Positions 54,288 through 63,919 of a stretch of DNA of 64,000 bases are shown in pieces. The notes under the pieces were generated by a model. The model was not told the origin of the DNA. It did not search any database and saw nothing but the letters and a program-made list of their open reading frames with translations. Every line of letters begins with the position of its first letter. Positions within the stretch are counted from its first letter, which is position 1. A program made the translations under genes and the position numbers. Source of the stretch: Crocosphaera chwakensis CCY0110 (GTDB lineage: Bacteria; Cyanobacteriota; Cyanobacteriia; Cyanobacteriales; Microcystaceae); the NCBI RefSeq assembly GCF_000169335.1, contig NZ_AAXW01000017.1, forward strand, positions 31,544 through 95,543. The letters run 5' to 3'.

Positions 54288-54560
54288 TTAAGGGAAAATT
54301 TTATAAATTTCTCTAGGATTTGCAACTCTCTGACAAATAATAGTCTGATTCTTTTTGTCGAGAGTTAAGCCTATTCTATAATCTCCAACTCTAATTTTAT
54401 ACTTATCTTTATAACCTTTCATTTTACTGATATAGCCTAATTCAAAAGGATTATTAGTTTCTAATTCATCAACAACAATTAATTCAATACGAACCTGTAT
54501 ATCTCTTGGTAAACAGGCTAATTCTTTTTAAAATATCTTAGTGTATTCAATTTTCCACAT
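54288..54560 (-). pseudogene. RelE/ParE-family toxin gene with a nonsense mutation
   Basis: The minus-strand frame from ATG (54558-54560) to TAA (54288-54290) codes 90 residues of a RelE-type toxin. It begins MWKIEYTKIF, then a TAA at codon 11 (54528-54530) where Leu (TTA) is expected, then KELACLPRDIQVRIELIV, ELGYISKMKGYKDKYKIRVG, DYRIGLTLDKKNQTIICQRV and ends PREIYKIFP. Apart from the stop it is intact, so the lesion is recent. No antitoxin is recognised next to it. It occupies much of the 495-base spacer between DUF3531 and glcD. Confidence 0.85.
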
Positions 54561-54748
54561 TTTTATTTTTAATTGATTCTACTAATGAGAGCATAGAATA
54601 GTAAAATAGCTATTAAAATTACAATATTTATCTTCATATAGATAATAGTTTAAACCGAAATAAACTTTTAATATACAACTGTATTGTATTATTCCCCTGA
54701 AAACGAACAAATCAGCTACAATAAAACACAAGAATCAATCATAATTCC
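54561..54748. other. Leader between the relE relic and glcD
   Basis: A+T-rich; it must hold the glcD promoter. On the minus strand a 22-codon hydrophobic frame (54569-54637, starting MKINIVILIAILLFY) stands directly before the broken relE gene, but it could be chance. Confidence 0.3.
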
Positions 54749-56206
54749 ATGTTATTAAATAGAATTTTTAACGACACCGATAAAAAATGGCGGCTCATTA
54801 TTAAAGCTTTAGAAACAGCCGTTGGGAAAGACGGGGTTGTTCGTCGTAAAGAAGAATTGTTAACCTACGAATGTGATGGCTTAACAGCGTACCGTCAACG
54901 TCCGGCAGTAGTGGTATTACCTCGCACCACAGAAGAAGTAGCAGGAGCAGTTAAAATTTGTCATGATTATCAAATTCCTTGGGTAGCAAGAGGAGCCGGA
55001 ACCGGACTATCAGGAGGCGCATTACCGGTCGAAGATTGTGTTTTAATTGTCACGGCACGTATGAAACAAATACTCGACATTGACCTAGAAAATCAAAGGG
55101 TGACGGTACAACCAGGGGTAATTAATAATTGGGTAACACAAGCGGTGAGTGGTGCCGGTTTTTATTACGCGCCGGACCCTTCGAGTCAAATTATTTGTTC
55201 GATTGGGGGTAATGTAGCAGAAAATTCTGGGGGAGTTCACTGTTTAAAATATGGGGTGACTACGAATCATGTTTTAGGCTTAAAATTAGTCATTCCTGAC
55301 GGGTCAATTATTGAGGTTGGGGGTAGCATTCCTGAGATGCCAGGATATGACTTAACTGGGTTATTTGTGGGGTCAGAAGGAACTTTAGGCATAGCAACAG
55401 AAATCACGTTAAAAATTCTCAAAACCCCTGAAACCATCTGTGTCGTTTTAGCTGACTTCACTAATGTCGAATCTGCAGGACAAGCAGTGGCTGATATTAT
55501 TAGTTCTGGGGTCATTCCTGCTGGTATGGAAATTATGGACAATTTCTGTATTAATGCAGTAGAAGATACCGTTAAAACGAATTGTTATCCACGGGACGCA
55601 GCAGCCATTTTATTAGTAGAATTAGATGGATTATCCGTTGAAGTGGCAGCTTATAAAGAAAAAGTTGCAGAGATTTGTCGTAAAAATGGGTCAAGAGAAA
55701 TTACGACAGCCAATGATTTAGAAACCCGTTTAAAACTTTGGAAAGGGAGAAAAGCGGCCTTTGCTGCTGCTGGTAATATTAGTCCTGATTATTTCGTCCA
55801 AGATGGAGTTGTTCCCCGTACCCAACTCGCAAATGTTCTTGAAAAAATTGACCAGTTAGGAGCAGAACATGGTTATCGTATTGCCAATGTTTTCCATGCC
55901 GGAGATGGTAATTTACATCCTTTAATTTTGTATGATAATTCTATTCCTGGACAATGGGAAGAAGTGGAAAAATTAGGAGGAGAAATTCTTAAACTTTGTG
56001 TGGAATTAGGAGGCAGCTTATCAGGAGAACATGGCATCGGTTCGGATAAAAATGAATATATGTCCTATATGTTTAATGATATTGATATCGAAACCATGCA
56101 ATGGGTAAAACAAGTGTTTAACCCAGATAATTTAGCCAACCCTGGTAAACTTTTTCCCACTCCTAGAACTTGTGGAGAAGCAGCTAATGCTAAAAAAATA
56201 GCTTGA
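54749..56206 (+). CDS. glcD: Glycolate oxidase/dehydrogenase subunit GlcD (FAD-linked oxidase)
   Basis: A 485-residue FAD-dependent 2-hydroxyacid dehydrogenase. The FAD-binding domain (about 40-220) has VARGAGTGLSGGALP, YAPDPSSQIICSIGGNVAEN and LFVGSEGTLGIATEI. The C-terminal domain has RIANVFHAGDGNLHPLI and GGSLSGEHGIGSDK. In cyanobacteria this enzyme oxidises glycolate from photorespiration (or D-lactate in some). GlcE and GlcF are not in the window, so it may act alone or with distant partners. Confidence 0.93.
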   Translation: MLLNRIFNDTDKKWRLIIKALETAVGKDGVVRRKEELLTYECDGLTAYRQRPAVVVLPRTTEEVAGAVKICHDYQIPWVARGAGTGLSGGALPVEDCVLIVTARMKQILDIDLENQRVTVQPGVINNWVTQAVSGAGFYYAPDPSSQIICSIGGNVAENSGGVHCLKYGVTTNHVLGLKLVIPDGSIIEVGGSIPEMPGYDLTGLFVGSEGTLGIATEITLKILKTPETICVVLADFTNVESAGQAVADIISSGVIPAGMEIMDNFCINAVEDTVKTNCYPRDAAAILLVELDGLSVEVAAYKEKVAEICRKNGSREITTANDLETRLKLWKGRKAAFAAAGNISPDYFVQDGVVPRTQLANVLEKIDQLGAEHGYRIANVFHAGDGNLHPLILYDNSIPGQWEEVEKLGGEILKLCVELGGSLSGEHGIGSDKNEYMSYMFNDIDIETMQWVKQVFNPDNLANPGKLFPTPRTCGEAANAKKIA

Positions 56207-56317
56207 CGTTTCTGCCAAAAAGTGTATAGTATTATTCCCTGAGTTGATGATAAACATCATCCTTAATAGTGTTGATAATTTTCTCAAACAAGCGTTATTA
56301 ATTATCGCTTTTAAAAT

Positions 56318-57304
56318 ATGTCCCAACTGAATTCTATCTATACCATATTTGTCAGTAACCTGTTAATATCTTTACCCTTTCTTCTCCTTGGTATTGTGGT
56401 TTCTAGTGTATTATTAGTCTTTATTGATGAACATCAATTAGTTGCTAAATTGCCCCGTACTCGCATTTTAGCAGTTATTATTGGCAGTAGTTTGGGGTTT
56501 TTGCTTCCCCTAGGACAATATGGGAATCTTCCAATAGTTAGACGGTTGCTTTTACAAGGCGTACCTATTCCTTTATGTATTAGCTTCCTTGTTGCTTCTC
56601 CTACTGTTAATCCGTTTGTTATTAATAATAGTTGGCAAGTGTTAGGAGACCATCCTAGATTAGTATTTTTAAGAATTTTGGGGGCTTGGTTAATTGGTAT
56701 TGTGGTAGGCTTAGTTTTTAGTGCTTACCCAGAAAAGTCTGTCATCATAGATGAGTCTTCTTCTGTTCTTAAAAGTCGTTCTAGTTTAGTCCATTCAGGC
56801 ACTATTTTAGCAGCTTCAGAGGAGTTTCAACCGTTTCATCGTGCTGGTAATTTAATTTACGAATATCAAGGTAATATTAGAAACTCTGGGAATATATGGC
56901 AACAATTATCATTATTTGTTGAGAATATAATTAAAGAATTTATTGAATTAGGAAGTATTCTTACAGTTGGGGTTGCGATCTCTACAACTTGTCAATTTTT
57001 TCTACCTCAAGCACAACTGTTTCAATGGGGAGAAAACCCTTTGAACCAAATATTAGTTATGGTAGTGTTTGGTTTACTTCTATCTCTTAACTCTCTGGGG
57101 TCTGCTTATTTTTTAACCCCTGTTTTATCTTCTGTTTTATATGGTTCTGCTTTAGTTTTCTTACTTTTAAATTCTCTCTTTAATATCGCTAGTTTAATTT
57201 TATTGTTAGGAATAATGCGGAGTAAATTTGCCAGTTATATATTTATTTTAACAGCACAATTAATTTTAGTTTTAGGTTTAGTTCTTAACTTTTATATTAG
57301 TTGA
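56318..57304 (+). CDS. Permease of the DUF318/ArsP-like family
   Basis: A 328-residue membrane protein with eight or more predicted segments. Its core PLGQYGNLPIVRRLLLQGVPIPLCISFLVASPTVNPFV matches the PF03773 permease pattern of two repeated helical halves (motifs near 60-110 and 240-290). Typical members export organoarsenicals or unknown solutes; the usual Cys motif is replaced by GQYGN, so the substrate is unlikely to be the same. A central hydrophilic loop occupies about residues 140-205. It follows glcD by 111 bases. Confidence 0.8.
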   Translation: MSQLNSIYTIFVSNLLISLPFLLLGIVVSSVLLVFIDEHQLVAKLPRTRILAVIIGSSLGFLLPLGQYGNLPIVRRLLLQGVPIPLCISFLVASPTVNPFVINNSWQVLGDHPRLVFLRILGAWLIGIVVGLVFSAYPEKSVIIDESSSVLKSRSSLVHSGTILAASEEFQPFHRAGNLIYEYQGNIRNSGNIWQQLSLFVENIIKEFIELGSILTVGVAISTTCQFFLPQAQLFQWGENPLNQILVMVVFGLLLSLNSLGSAYFLTPVLSSVLYGSALVFLLLNSLFNIASLILLLGIMRSKFASYIFILTAQLILVLGLVLNFYIS

Positions 57305-57319
57305 TAATATCGGTTTATA

Positions 57320-57544
57320 TCATTCAAATGCGTTGATAATATCTTCTGGTAACAGATCGTCAAAATCCTCTGGAACAGTAAATTCTCTAACACATAAACC
57401 AAATGGCCGTAATTGTTTATTATTGACAATTGGTTTATATTCGCCCATCAAACGAGAAGCGGTCTCGAAGAGATCCGCTTTGCGGTGCGCGTCTTGTTGA
57501 CCGTGGGGAAGTTTTTTAAGTTCTATGATAACTTTTTCGAGAAG
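57320..57544 (-). pseudogene. Antitoxin-like relic with an inserted GC-rich hairpin repeat
   Basis: The minus strand reads LLEKVIIELKKLPHGQQD, then AHRKADLFETASR, then LMGEYKPIVNNKQLRPFGL, EFTVPEDFDDLLPEDIINAF and a TGA at 57320-57322. The two flanks resemble cyanobacterial DUF2281-like antitoxins. The middle peptide is coded by the GC-rich repeat at about 57455-57492. No start codon precedes the N-terminal part (an in-frame TAA lies two codons upstream); the internal ATG of MGEYKP would give only a C-terminal fragment. No toxin gene is adjacent. Confidence 0.55.
57455..57492. repeat. GC-rich interspersed hairpin repeat
   Basis: A short island of high G+C in an A+T-rich spacer. AGCGG-TCTC (57458-57466) pairs with GAGA-CCGCT (57470-57479, one bulged T) around a GAA loop, then GCGGTGCGCG follows. 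Similar short GC-rich repeats are scattered in several cyanobacterial genomes. It sits in frame within the antitoxin relic. Confidence 0.6.
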
Positions 57545-57639
57545 TTAAGTTCTCCAAAAAACTAAAAGTATTGTATAAAGCATTTACAGACGTAAACAAG
57601 AAGTTTATTACAAAGTTTATAAAACTTAATAAGAAGCTT

Positions 57640-57760
57640 TGAATAATTAGGGTTTGCTGAATAAAAGTTCAACTCTCATTATTAAAAATTACCCCCATAA
57701 TCCTTTTAATTCGCGCTAATCTGTCTTCTGTCATCGTGTTACCATCAAATTAGTTAATTT
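57640..57760 (-). mobile_element. Possible transposase tail and IS end
   Basis: On the minus strand a short frame ends TEDRLARIKRIMGVIFNNES, followed by TTTTATTCAGCAAACCCTA. TTCAGCAAACCC is a common terminal sequence of cyanobacterial insertion sequences, so this may be the last scrap of one. No second end is seen. The rest of the spacer up to 57887 shows nothing I recognise. Confidence 0.3.
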
Positions 57761-57887
57761 TATAGATGTCTCTTTAGTGAGATGCCAGGGGACTATTTGT
57801 ATTTTAGGGTTGATCCTACAAATCAATATTAATAATTATTATATATAATCAGGATAATCTGAAATTTTTATGGTGAGGAAAAAAATA

Positions 57888-59228
57888 TTAACATCCATTA
57901 TATTGAAAGGCATTATCCCACACATAGTCTAGAATCATTTTTGATTGTTCTAGAGATAAAATATTGATATTTCCTTGCTCATCGTAAGATAGTAGAGGCA
58001 CTTCGTTAATCTGATTTTCATTATTGTCTTGATAAACAATTTTACCTCGAAGTTTCTCTAAATTACTCAACGGGCCATGAATATCAAAATCAATGGTAAT
58101 ACCTAATTTTTCCATCATCCATTGTTCAATTTTTTGATCTAACTTTTCAGGGGTTAATTTTTCTTGACTGGTTAATAAATGATAATACACTAAAATAATT
58201 TCTTTACATTCTTCTTCTTCTGCAATATCTGTTAATGCTTGAAATACACTAGCATTATTGGCTAAATTCTTAAAAAATAAGGTATCACTTACTTCTTTTT
58301 GAAACTTTATTTCTTTGCTTTTATATTTAGTATATTGTTTAACAGCAAATCCTCCTAATGTCATGGCTAATGATAAAGTTGCTACTAAAATTGGCATAAT
58401 ATCACGAACTTTTCTTTGATCAACTTCTATAGAGTCTACAACCGAATCTGCTTTAAGTAAGAGCAAAATAGCAACAATAATTAATAGAATATTGGGAATT
58501 GCTCGAACGATTAAAGGAACGGCTGCACCAATAGCAGGAACTCCAAACAGTAATTTATCTTTCCAGGTCATGCTAGTTTGAATGTTAGGAAAAAGAAGAT
58601 CAAGATCAAGTTTTGGTATATTTTTATAAAAATAAAGATACATTTTACCTGGTATAAAATTTAGGTCTTGATATTGCTTATCTTTTTTCGCTTTTGCTTG
58701 AAAATACCCTTGACCTTTGAACTTAATTAATAAAACAACTCTCTCTAAAATATCTATTATTTTTTCTTGTTTAAAAAACTTTAATTTCTTGAAGGTAATA
58801 AGTTCGTTAACATCCCCACGATAATAACAATAGAATTGATCAAAATCATTGAAATCAACATCGGTTTGTAGATTAATTAAGGATTTTTCTTGCAATGATT
58901 TCTGAATAATTTCATCAGAAAGCTGAATATAATTTGCTCTTTCTAAAATGTATTTAAACCCTTGCAATACCTTATTTTCCATCTCTTCATATTCTTCTAA
59001 ACTCGGCTCTTGTAACGTTTGAACATCTGAATTAGGATTAAAAACAGTATAATTATCTTTGATTTTTTCTAATGTGTAATGAAAGCGAAAATGAAAAAAA
59101 GCAGTTAAAATGTCACAAAACTCTTGAAATAACTGAACATCTTTACCTTGAAGTTTACCATCTTCAAGACAGAGATTAATAATGTCAGTACGACGAAAAG
59201 GGATAAATAATTCTCGAATATCGGACAT
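57888..59228 (-). CDS. DUF3754 family membrane protein
   Basis: A 446-residue protein of the DUF3754 (TMEM143-like) family. The N-terminal soluble part has IPFRRTDIINLCLED and the centre YCYYRGDVNELITFKKLKFF and LYFYKNIPKLDLDLLFPN. Two or three membrane segments lie at about 230-265 and 275-300, and a soluble C-terminal domain follows. The family is found in cyanobacteria, plants and animal mitochondria with no known function. It is complete and lies 31 bases after an SLH lipoprotein gene on the same strand. Confidence 0.82.
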   Translation of the reverse strand: MSDIRELFIPFRRTDIINLCLEDGKLQGKDVQLFQEFCDILTAFFHFRFHYTLEKIKDNYTVFNPNSDVQTLQEPSLEEYEEMENKVLQGFKYILERANYIQLSDEIIQKSLQEKSLINLQTDVDFNDFDQFYCYYRGDVNELITFKKLKFFKQEKIIDILERVVLLIKFKGQGYFQAKAKKDKQYQDLNFIPGKMYLYFYKNIPKLDLDLLFPNIQTSMTWKDKLLFGVPAIGAAVPLIVRAIPNILLIIVAILLLLKADSVVDSIEVDQRKVRDIMPILVATLSLAMTLGGFAVKQYTKYKSKEIKFQKEVSDTLFFKNLANNASVFQALTDIAEEEECKEIILVYYHLLTSQEKLTPEKLDQKIEQWMMEKLGITIDFDIHGPLSNLEKLRGKIVYQDNNENQINEVPLLSYDEQGNINILSLEQSKMILDYVWDNAFQYNGC

Positions 59229-59259
59229 AAAATATTAATTTTAATAAAAAATTGATGAA

Positions 59260-60426
59260 TTATTCATTATTTATAGATAATACATCTTCTGCCGAAAGTC
59301 CATCCCCTTGATAGCCAAAGTACCATAAACTAGCAGCAGCTTCAGCCAAAGTTACCCCTTTGTTCGGTTGAAATAATGTAGTATAACCAAAGATACGCCT
59401 TACATTTGATTGTTCTCCATTTTGAAAGTCTGCGTATAATGCTTGTATGGCTTTTGTATCAATTTTCGTCGTATCTTGAAAACCCCAGGTTTCTTTTATA
59501 TTATCAATAGAGGCTTGAGGTAATCCTTTTCCCATATCTAAAGGAACTTTCCAAGTTACTAAATCTTCCCTGGTTAAAGGGTTGTCAGGACGGAATAAAG
59601 ACGCACTACTATTTCCTGTTAAAGGAGACGGAATAATTCCTGCTTCAGCTAACCCTTGAATAACAGCAAAGTCGGGGTCATTACTCGAAACATCAGAAAA
59701 AGCAGGTTTAGAGGTTTCAACCCCTAATCTAATTTGCTTGGCGGGGGTATTTTCATAAAATTTATTATAAGTTTCGACTAACCACCTGGCATAGGTTCGA
59801 CGGTTAATAATACCGCTTTCATTGGCTGTTTTATTATCAGTATTACTCAAATTAACTGTATCTAACTTACGAACATCTGCGACATAAGATTGTAATGATT
59901 GAGGAACGTTATTTAAACTAGAATTCTCATTATTTTTCGTCTGAGAAGAAGTAGGTTTTTCTTCAGCGTTTGATGCAGTTACATCGCTTAAGGTTTGATA
60001 ACGAATGGAATAATCAGTATTACCATTACTAGCAGAAAGAAAAGACAATTGCACTTCTAAGCCGTCTTTTTGAGCAATTAATGTATTATTTTCTTCATTA
60101 AATGGTTGACTAATTTCCCAGTCATTATTGTTAAACTGTTCTTGATAAAAGCCACTGATTTGACCAATAGAATCAGAAGATGACCAGCGAATTAAGCCTT
60201 GTTCTTCGGTTAAATTTTCAGAAACTTCTTGCAATTCTGAGTTAGAATATTGAGGAATTGTATCAGGAAAAGTATTAGGAATTTCTAGGGTAGATGGTGT
60301 AACATTTTCTTTTTTTTCAGCCAATTCAGGATTAGGAGAAAAACGACTTTCTAAGTCGCTAATACTACTACAAGCGGTAATAAAAGGGAAAAGTAAACTA
60401 AGAATGATATAACGATACATAGTCAA
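59260..60426 (-). CDS. Lipoprotein with S-layer homology region
   Basis: A 388-residue exported lipoprotein: signal peptide with lipobox FITAC (Cys19), a linker, a globular domain (about 70-145) that includes FYQEQFNNNDWEISQPF, and a C-terminal S-layer homology region (about 240-388) with FSDVSSNDPDFAVIQGLAEA, LFRPDNPLTREDLVTW and GVTLAEAAASLWYFGY. SLH domains bind peptidoglycan-linked polymers, so it may tether the outer membrane to the wall. Its lipid would be added by Lgt, coded further upstream. Confidence 0.85.
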   Translation of the reverse strand: MTMYRYIILSLLFPFITACSSISDLESRFSPNPELAEKKENVTPSTLEIPNTFPDTIPQYSNSELQEVSENLTEEQGLIRWSSSDSIGQISGFYQEQFNNNDWEISQPFNEENNTLIAQKDGLEVQLSFLSASNGNTDYSIRYQTLSDVTASNAEEKPTSSQTKNNENSSLNNVPQSLQSYVADVRKLDTVNLSNTDNKTANESGIINRRTYARWLVETYNKFYENTPAKQIRLGVETSKPAFSDVSSNDPDFAVIQGLAEAGIIPSPLTGNSSASLFRPDNPLTREDLVTWKVPLDMGKGLPQASIDNIKETWGFQDTTKIDTKAIQALYADFQNGEQSNVRRIFGYTTLFQPNKGVTLAEAAASLWYFGYQGDGLSAEDVLSINNE

Positions 60427-60468
60427 AATTTATCAATAATGAAACTGTATTTCTGTTTAAAAAAATAA

Positions 60469-62934
60469 TTAAGCTGGTTTGTTATTTTGGGGTTCCAAAG
60501 CTGCTTTAGGATAAACAATTCTTTGATGATGAAACTGTTGCCAAACTTTAACAAATACTTCAGCGATAATGGGTAATTCCTCGTATTTGATCCCACTATC
60601 TTTTAATTGATTATCTCGCCAACGGGCTTTAAAAATCTTTTGAATCATGGCTAAAGCCGTTTCTGGAGTGGCCTCTTTTAAAGAACGTAAAGCAGCCTCA
60701 CACCCATCAGCTAACATGACAATTCCGGTTTCTCGTGATTGAGGAATCGGGCCTATATAGCGAAATTCTTCTTCTGCAATCATTTCTGTGCCATTGCGTT
60801 CTGCTTCTTGTTTAGCTTGATAATAAAAATAGGAAATTAATAAAGTACCTTGATGTTCAGGAATAAAATCTCGAATTACTCTAGGAAGACCATATTTATT
60901 GGCCATCACTAATCCTTCAGAAACGTGCTTTTTAATAATTTCCACACTCACCCAAGGATCATTGATCAAATCGTGTTTATTGGGGTTCCCCATTTGATTT
61001 TCAATAAAGCCCATAGGGTCATGCATTTTGCCAATATCATGATATAAAGTACCCGCACGAATCAACTCTACATTACAGTGTAATTCACGACCGGCTGCTT
61101 CAGCTAAACAAGCCACAAATAGAGTGTGTTGAAAGGTTCCAGGGGTTTCGGTGGCTAAGCGTTTGAGTAAGGCACAATTAGGGTTAGCTAATTCTACTAA
61201 ACGAATGGGAGTTACTAAATCAAAGAGACGTTCTAAATAAGGAGAAACGCCCAAAGCCATGACACTCCAAGCAATCCCCGATAAACCATAAATAATCGCT
61301 TCGGGTAAAACCACAGACCAGATAGTACCGGCCACCGGAGCGACAATGAGATAACCTACAAAATAGAGACTTCCTTGTACCAGTCCCACCACACCCCCTA
61401 AACAGGCCAACTCATCCCGCGATCGCAATTTCCAAGCCACAGAAGCGGCCAAGAGTCCCCCTGCGGTTCCTGCTAAAACATAACTCCAGTTGATGGTGGT
61501 GGCCGCAAAGGTGGATAATCCACTCAATAAGACCACTTGAGTAATAGCTAGGGTTGGGCCATAAAAACTGCTGGTTAGGAGTCCCACGGCGGGTAAATTA
61601 GTGTAACCCAGATTGAAAATAGCTAATAGCGGGGTACTCAGACTTAGCAGACAAAGAAGAATGTGATCTCGGCGACGCATAGGACGATGAATCTTTTGAC
61701 TCACCACACAAAAAACCGTCACTGTTCCCATAACAATCACGGCCGAAATGCCTAAACCGACCCAATTAATCCCCCGACGACTGAGTTTAAAACTATCTAA
61801 CAGAACAAACTCTTCTTGAGTTATTTTTTCCCCAGCTTCAACAATCACATCTCCTGCTTTGACTTCTACTATTACGGGTTCAACGGCTTGGGCTGCTTGT
61901 TCGGCTCTTTGTTTTGTGGCCTCTTTATCCACTGTCAAATTATGTTTATTTTGCAAAATTTTCATTAATAAATCAGTAATTGCTCCTTGAGGAACGGATG
62001 AGGCTGTAGATTCTAGCTGATTTTTAATAATTTCGTTGAGCAAATAATCTGGCATTCCAGAGGGAAGTCCCTGTAATAAAATACGGTTTAAAGTAAGATT
62101 TAGGTTTTTTTCTGTGCTTTGCCAAGTGTTATCATCCAGGTCGAGAAATCGCCCTAATAACTCTGGTGTCAGATTTGATGTTTTAGTATTTAAAATTTCT
62201 CCTCTGGCTATATTGTAACGTTGACGAGATTGTTCGATGGTCTCTAAGAGACCTCTTAATGTTGGGGTCGATGTGGTATTTTCATAACTTTTTAACTGGG
62301 TTATGGCTTCTTTGCTTTGAGGTTTGAGGTTGTCTGCTGTCGCCGTGTTGTCATTAACTAGGGTTGAGCGAATCGTTTGCCATGTTTTTTCATCAATGCT
62401 ACGCAAATATTGTTGAGTTGCCGAAGAGATAGAGGATACACTGATGAAAGGAAATGCGCCGACTTCTTGACGAAATTGTCTAAGTTCAATGATGGTTTCT
62501 GTTAATTCTCCTTTAAGTTGGCTGGTGAGTTGAGGGTCTCTTTGTAGAACGGGAATAATGCCGGTACGAACTTCTTTGCGCTTTTCTTCGGTGGTTTTTT
62601 CATCTTCAAAGGTTCCATTTTTGGGAGCCACCACTTTTACAGGAGAAACAGTTCCTACAGATAATTGAGGTTGATTATAAAAACGATAACCAATCACACT
62701 GGTTAAAGAGATGACCGTTAGTCCCCACATCAAAGGGGGATGAAGTTGTCGGATAGGCTTTGATTTATGTAATTTGCTCAACCAGTCAGACTGATGAAGA
62801 GATTTAGAAGGAGCTTTTTTAGAAAGACTGTCAGCTTCTTTTAGAGGGGAACGACGACCTTTTTTATACTGTTGTCGTAACTTCTCTAAGTTTTGTTTTA
62901 ATAATTGTAGCGTTTTCATATGGTGTGAGGTCAA
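60469..62934 (-). CDS. PgpH-like 7TM-HD phosphohydrolase
   Basis: An 821-residue membrane protein. It has one membrane segment near 70-85, a large extracytoplasmic 7TMR-HDED region (about 90-390), seven membrane segments (about 395-580), and a cytoplasmic HD domain. The HD metal motif is LYHDIGKM (about residue 630), preceded by FQHTLFVACLAEAA and followed by IPEHQGT. Relatives (PgpH) degrade cyclic di-AMP. Degradation of c-di-AMP, which controls ion and osmotic balance in cyanobacteria, is the likely role but unproved. Confidence 0.9.
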   Translation of the reverse strand: MTSHHMKTLQLLKQNLEKLRQQYKKGRRSPLKEADSLSKKAPSKSLHQSDWLSKLHKSKPIRQLHPPLMWGLTVISLTSVIGYRFYNQPQLSVGTVSPVKVVAPKNGTFEDEKTTEEKRKEVRTGIIPVLQRDPQLTSQLKGELTETIIELRQFRQEVGAFPFISVSSISSATQQYLRSIDEKTWQTIRSTLVNDNTATADNLKPQSKEAITQLKSYENTTSTPTLRGLLETIEQSRQRYNIARGEILNTKTSNLTPELLGRFLDLDDNTWQSTEKNLNLTLNRILLQGLPSGMPDYLLNEIIKNQLESTASSVPQGAITDLLMKILQNKHNLTVDKEATKQRAEQAAQAVEPVIVEVKAGDVIVEAGEKITQEEFVLLDSFKLSRRGINWVGLGISAVIVMGTVTVFCVVSQKIHRPMRRRDHILLCLLSLSTPLLAIFNLGYTNLPAVGLLTSSFYGPTLAITQVVLLSGLSTFAATTINWSYVLAGTAGGLLAASVAWKLRSRDELACLGGVVGLVQGSLYFVGYLIVAPVAGTIWSVVLPEAIIYGLSGIAWSVMALGVSPYLERLFDLVTPIRLVELANPNCALLKRLATETPGTFQHTLFVACLAEAAGRELHCNVELIRAGTLYHDIGKMHDPMGFIENQMGNPNKHDLINDPWVSVEIIKKHVSEGLVMANKYGLPRVIRDFIPEHQGTLLISYFYYQAKQEAERNGTEMIAEEEFRYIGPIPQSRETGIVMLADGCEAALRSLKEATPETALAMIQKIFKARWRDNQLKDSGIKYEELPIIAEVFVKVWQQFHHQRIVYPKAALEPQNNKPA

Positions 62935-63030
62935 TGGAAAAACATCAAACGAGATTTCTTGGATAGTCTTGTTTATGCCTTCGACGATAAGTCATGATCT
63001 TATAACATTTTGTAACTTAGTCTGAAGAGA

Positions 63031-63861
63031 CTATTGAGGGGAAACCACGTCTGGTAAAGGTTTTTTTAAACGATATAACCACACTAGTCCCAAAATCCCT
63101 ACACTAATCATAACTAAACTAATAACCTGTGCCACCCTCAACGGTCCTAACATTAAACTATCTGTTCTTAATCCTTCTATCCAAATTCTGCCACAACTAT
63201 AAGCGATTAAATAGACTAACGATAAAGTACCCATATAAAAACGGTGAGGATGCTTTAGTCCCCAAAAAAACAAGTATAAGAGGAGAGTAAATACTAAGAC
63301 ATTCCAAACCGACTCGTAAAGAAATGTCGGATGGAAGTATTCAAATGTCAGATAGTCTACGGGGCGGTTGTTAACAGGAATGTATAGCTTCCAGGGTAAA
63401 TTAGTGGGCGCGCCAAAGGCTTCAGAATTGAAAAAATTACCCCATCTACCAATAGCTTGCCCTAATGCTAAAGAGGGAACCACTAAATCTCCCAGTTGCC
63501 ACACGGAAATTTTGTTTAAACGGGCAAAAATTAGAGCTGCTAGAGTACCACCGATAATAGCCCCATGAATGGCTATGCCTCCTTTCCAAATAGCGATAAT
63601 ATCTTCAGGACGTTGAGCGTATTCTTGCCACTGAAAGATTACATAGTAAAGTCTGGCACAAGGAATGGCTGCTATGACCAGCCAAATAGCTAAATCCCCA
63701 ATTAATTCAGGGTTAACGTGACGACGTTTGGCTAACCATTGGGAAAGCGTTACCCCAATTAACACGGCACTAGCAATTAACAAACCGTACCAACGGATGA
63801 CTAGCGGCCCTGCTTCAAATAAAATGGGGCCTGGAGATTGAAATTGAAACCCTAATAGCAT
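63031..63861 (-). CDS. lgt: Prolipoprotein diacylglyceryl transferase
   Basis: A 276-residue inner-membrane enzyme with seven membrane segments. It moves diacylglycerol to the lipobox Cys of prolipoproteins. Motifs are IRWYGLLIA, GGIAIHGAIIGG (with the His), and the signature GQAIGRWGNFFNSEAFG, plus HPTFLYES and CGRIWIEGLRTDS with catalytic Arg. It is complete. A HIP1-type GCGATCGC lies just upstream of its start. Confidence 0.96.
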   Translation of the reverse strand: MLLGFQFQSPGPILFEAGPLVIRWYGLLIASAVLIGVTLSQWLAKRRHVNPELIGDLAIWLVIAAIPCARLYYVIFQWQEYAQRPEDIIAIWKGGIAIHGAIIGGTLAALIFARLNKISVWQLGDLVVPSLALGQAIGRWGNFFNSEAFGAPTNLPWKLYIPVNNRPVDYLTFEYFHPTFLYESVWNVLVFTLLLYLFFWGLKHPHRFYMGTLSLVYLIAYSCGRIWIEGLRTDSLMLGPLRVAQVISLVMISVGILGLVWLYRLKKPLPDVVSPQ

Positions 63862-63919
63862 AAGCGATCGCCATTTTTACCATGACATCTGAACATACTT
63901 ATCATATCTTTTATCATAA

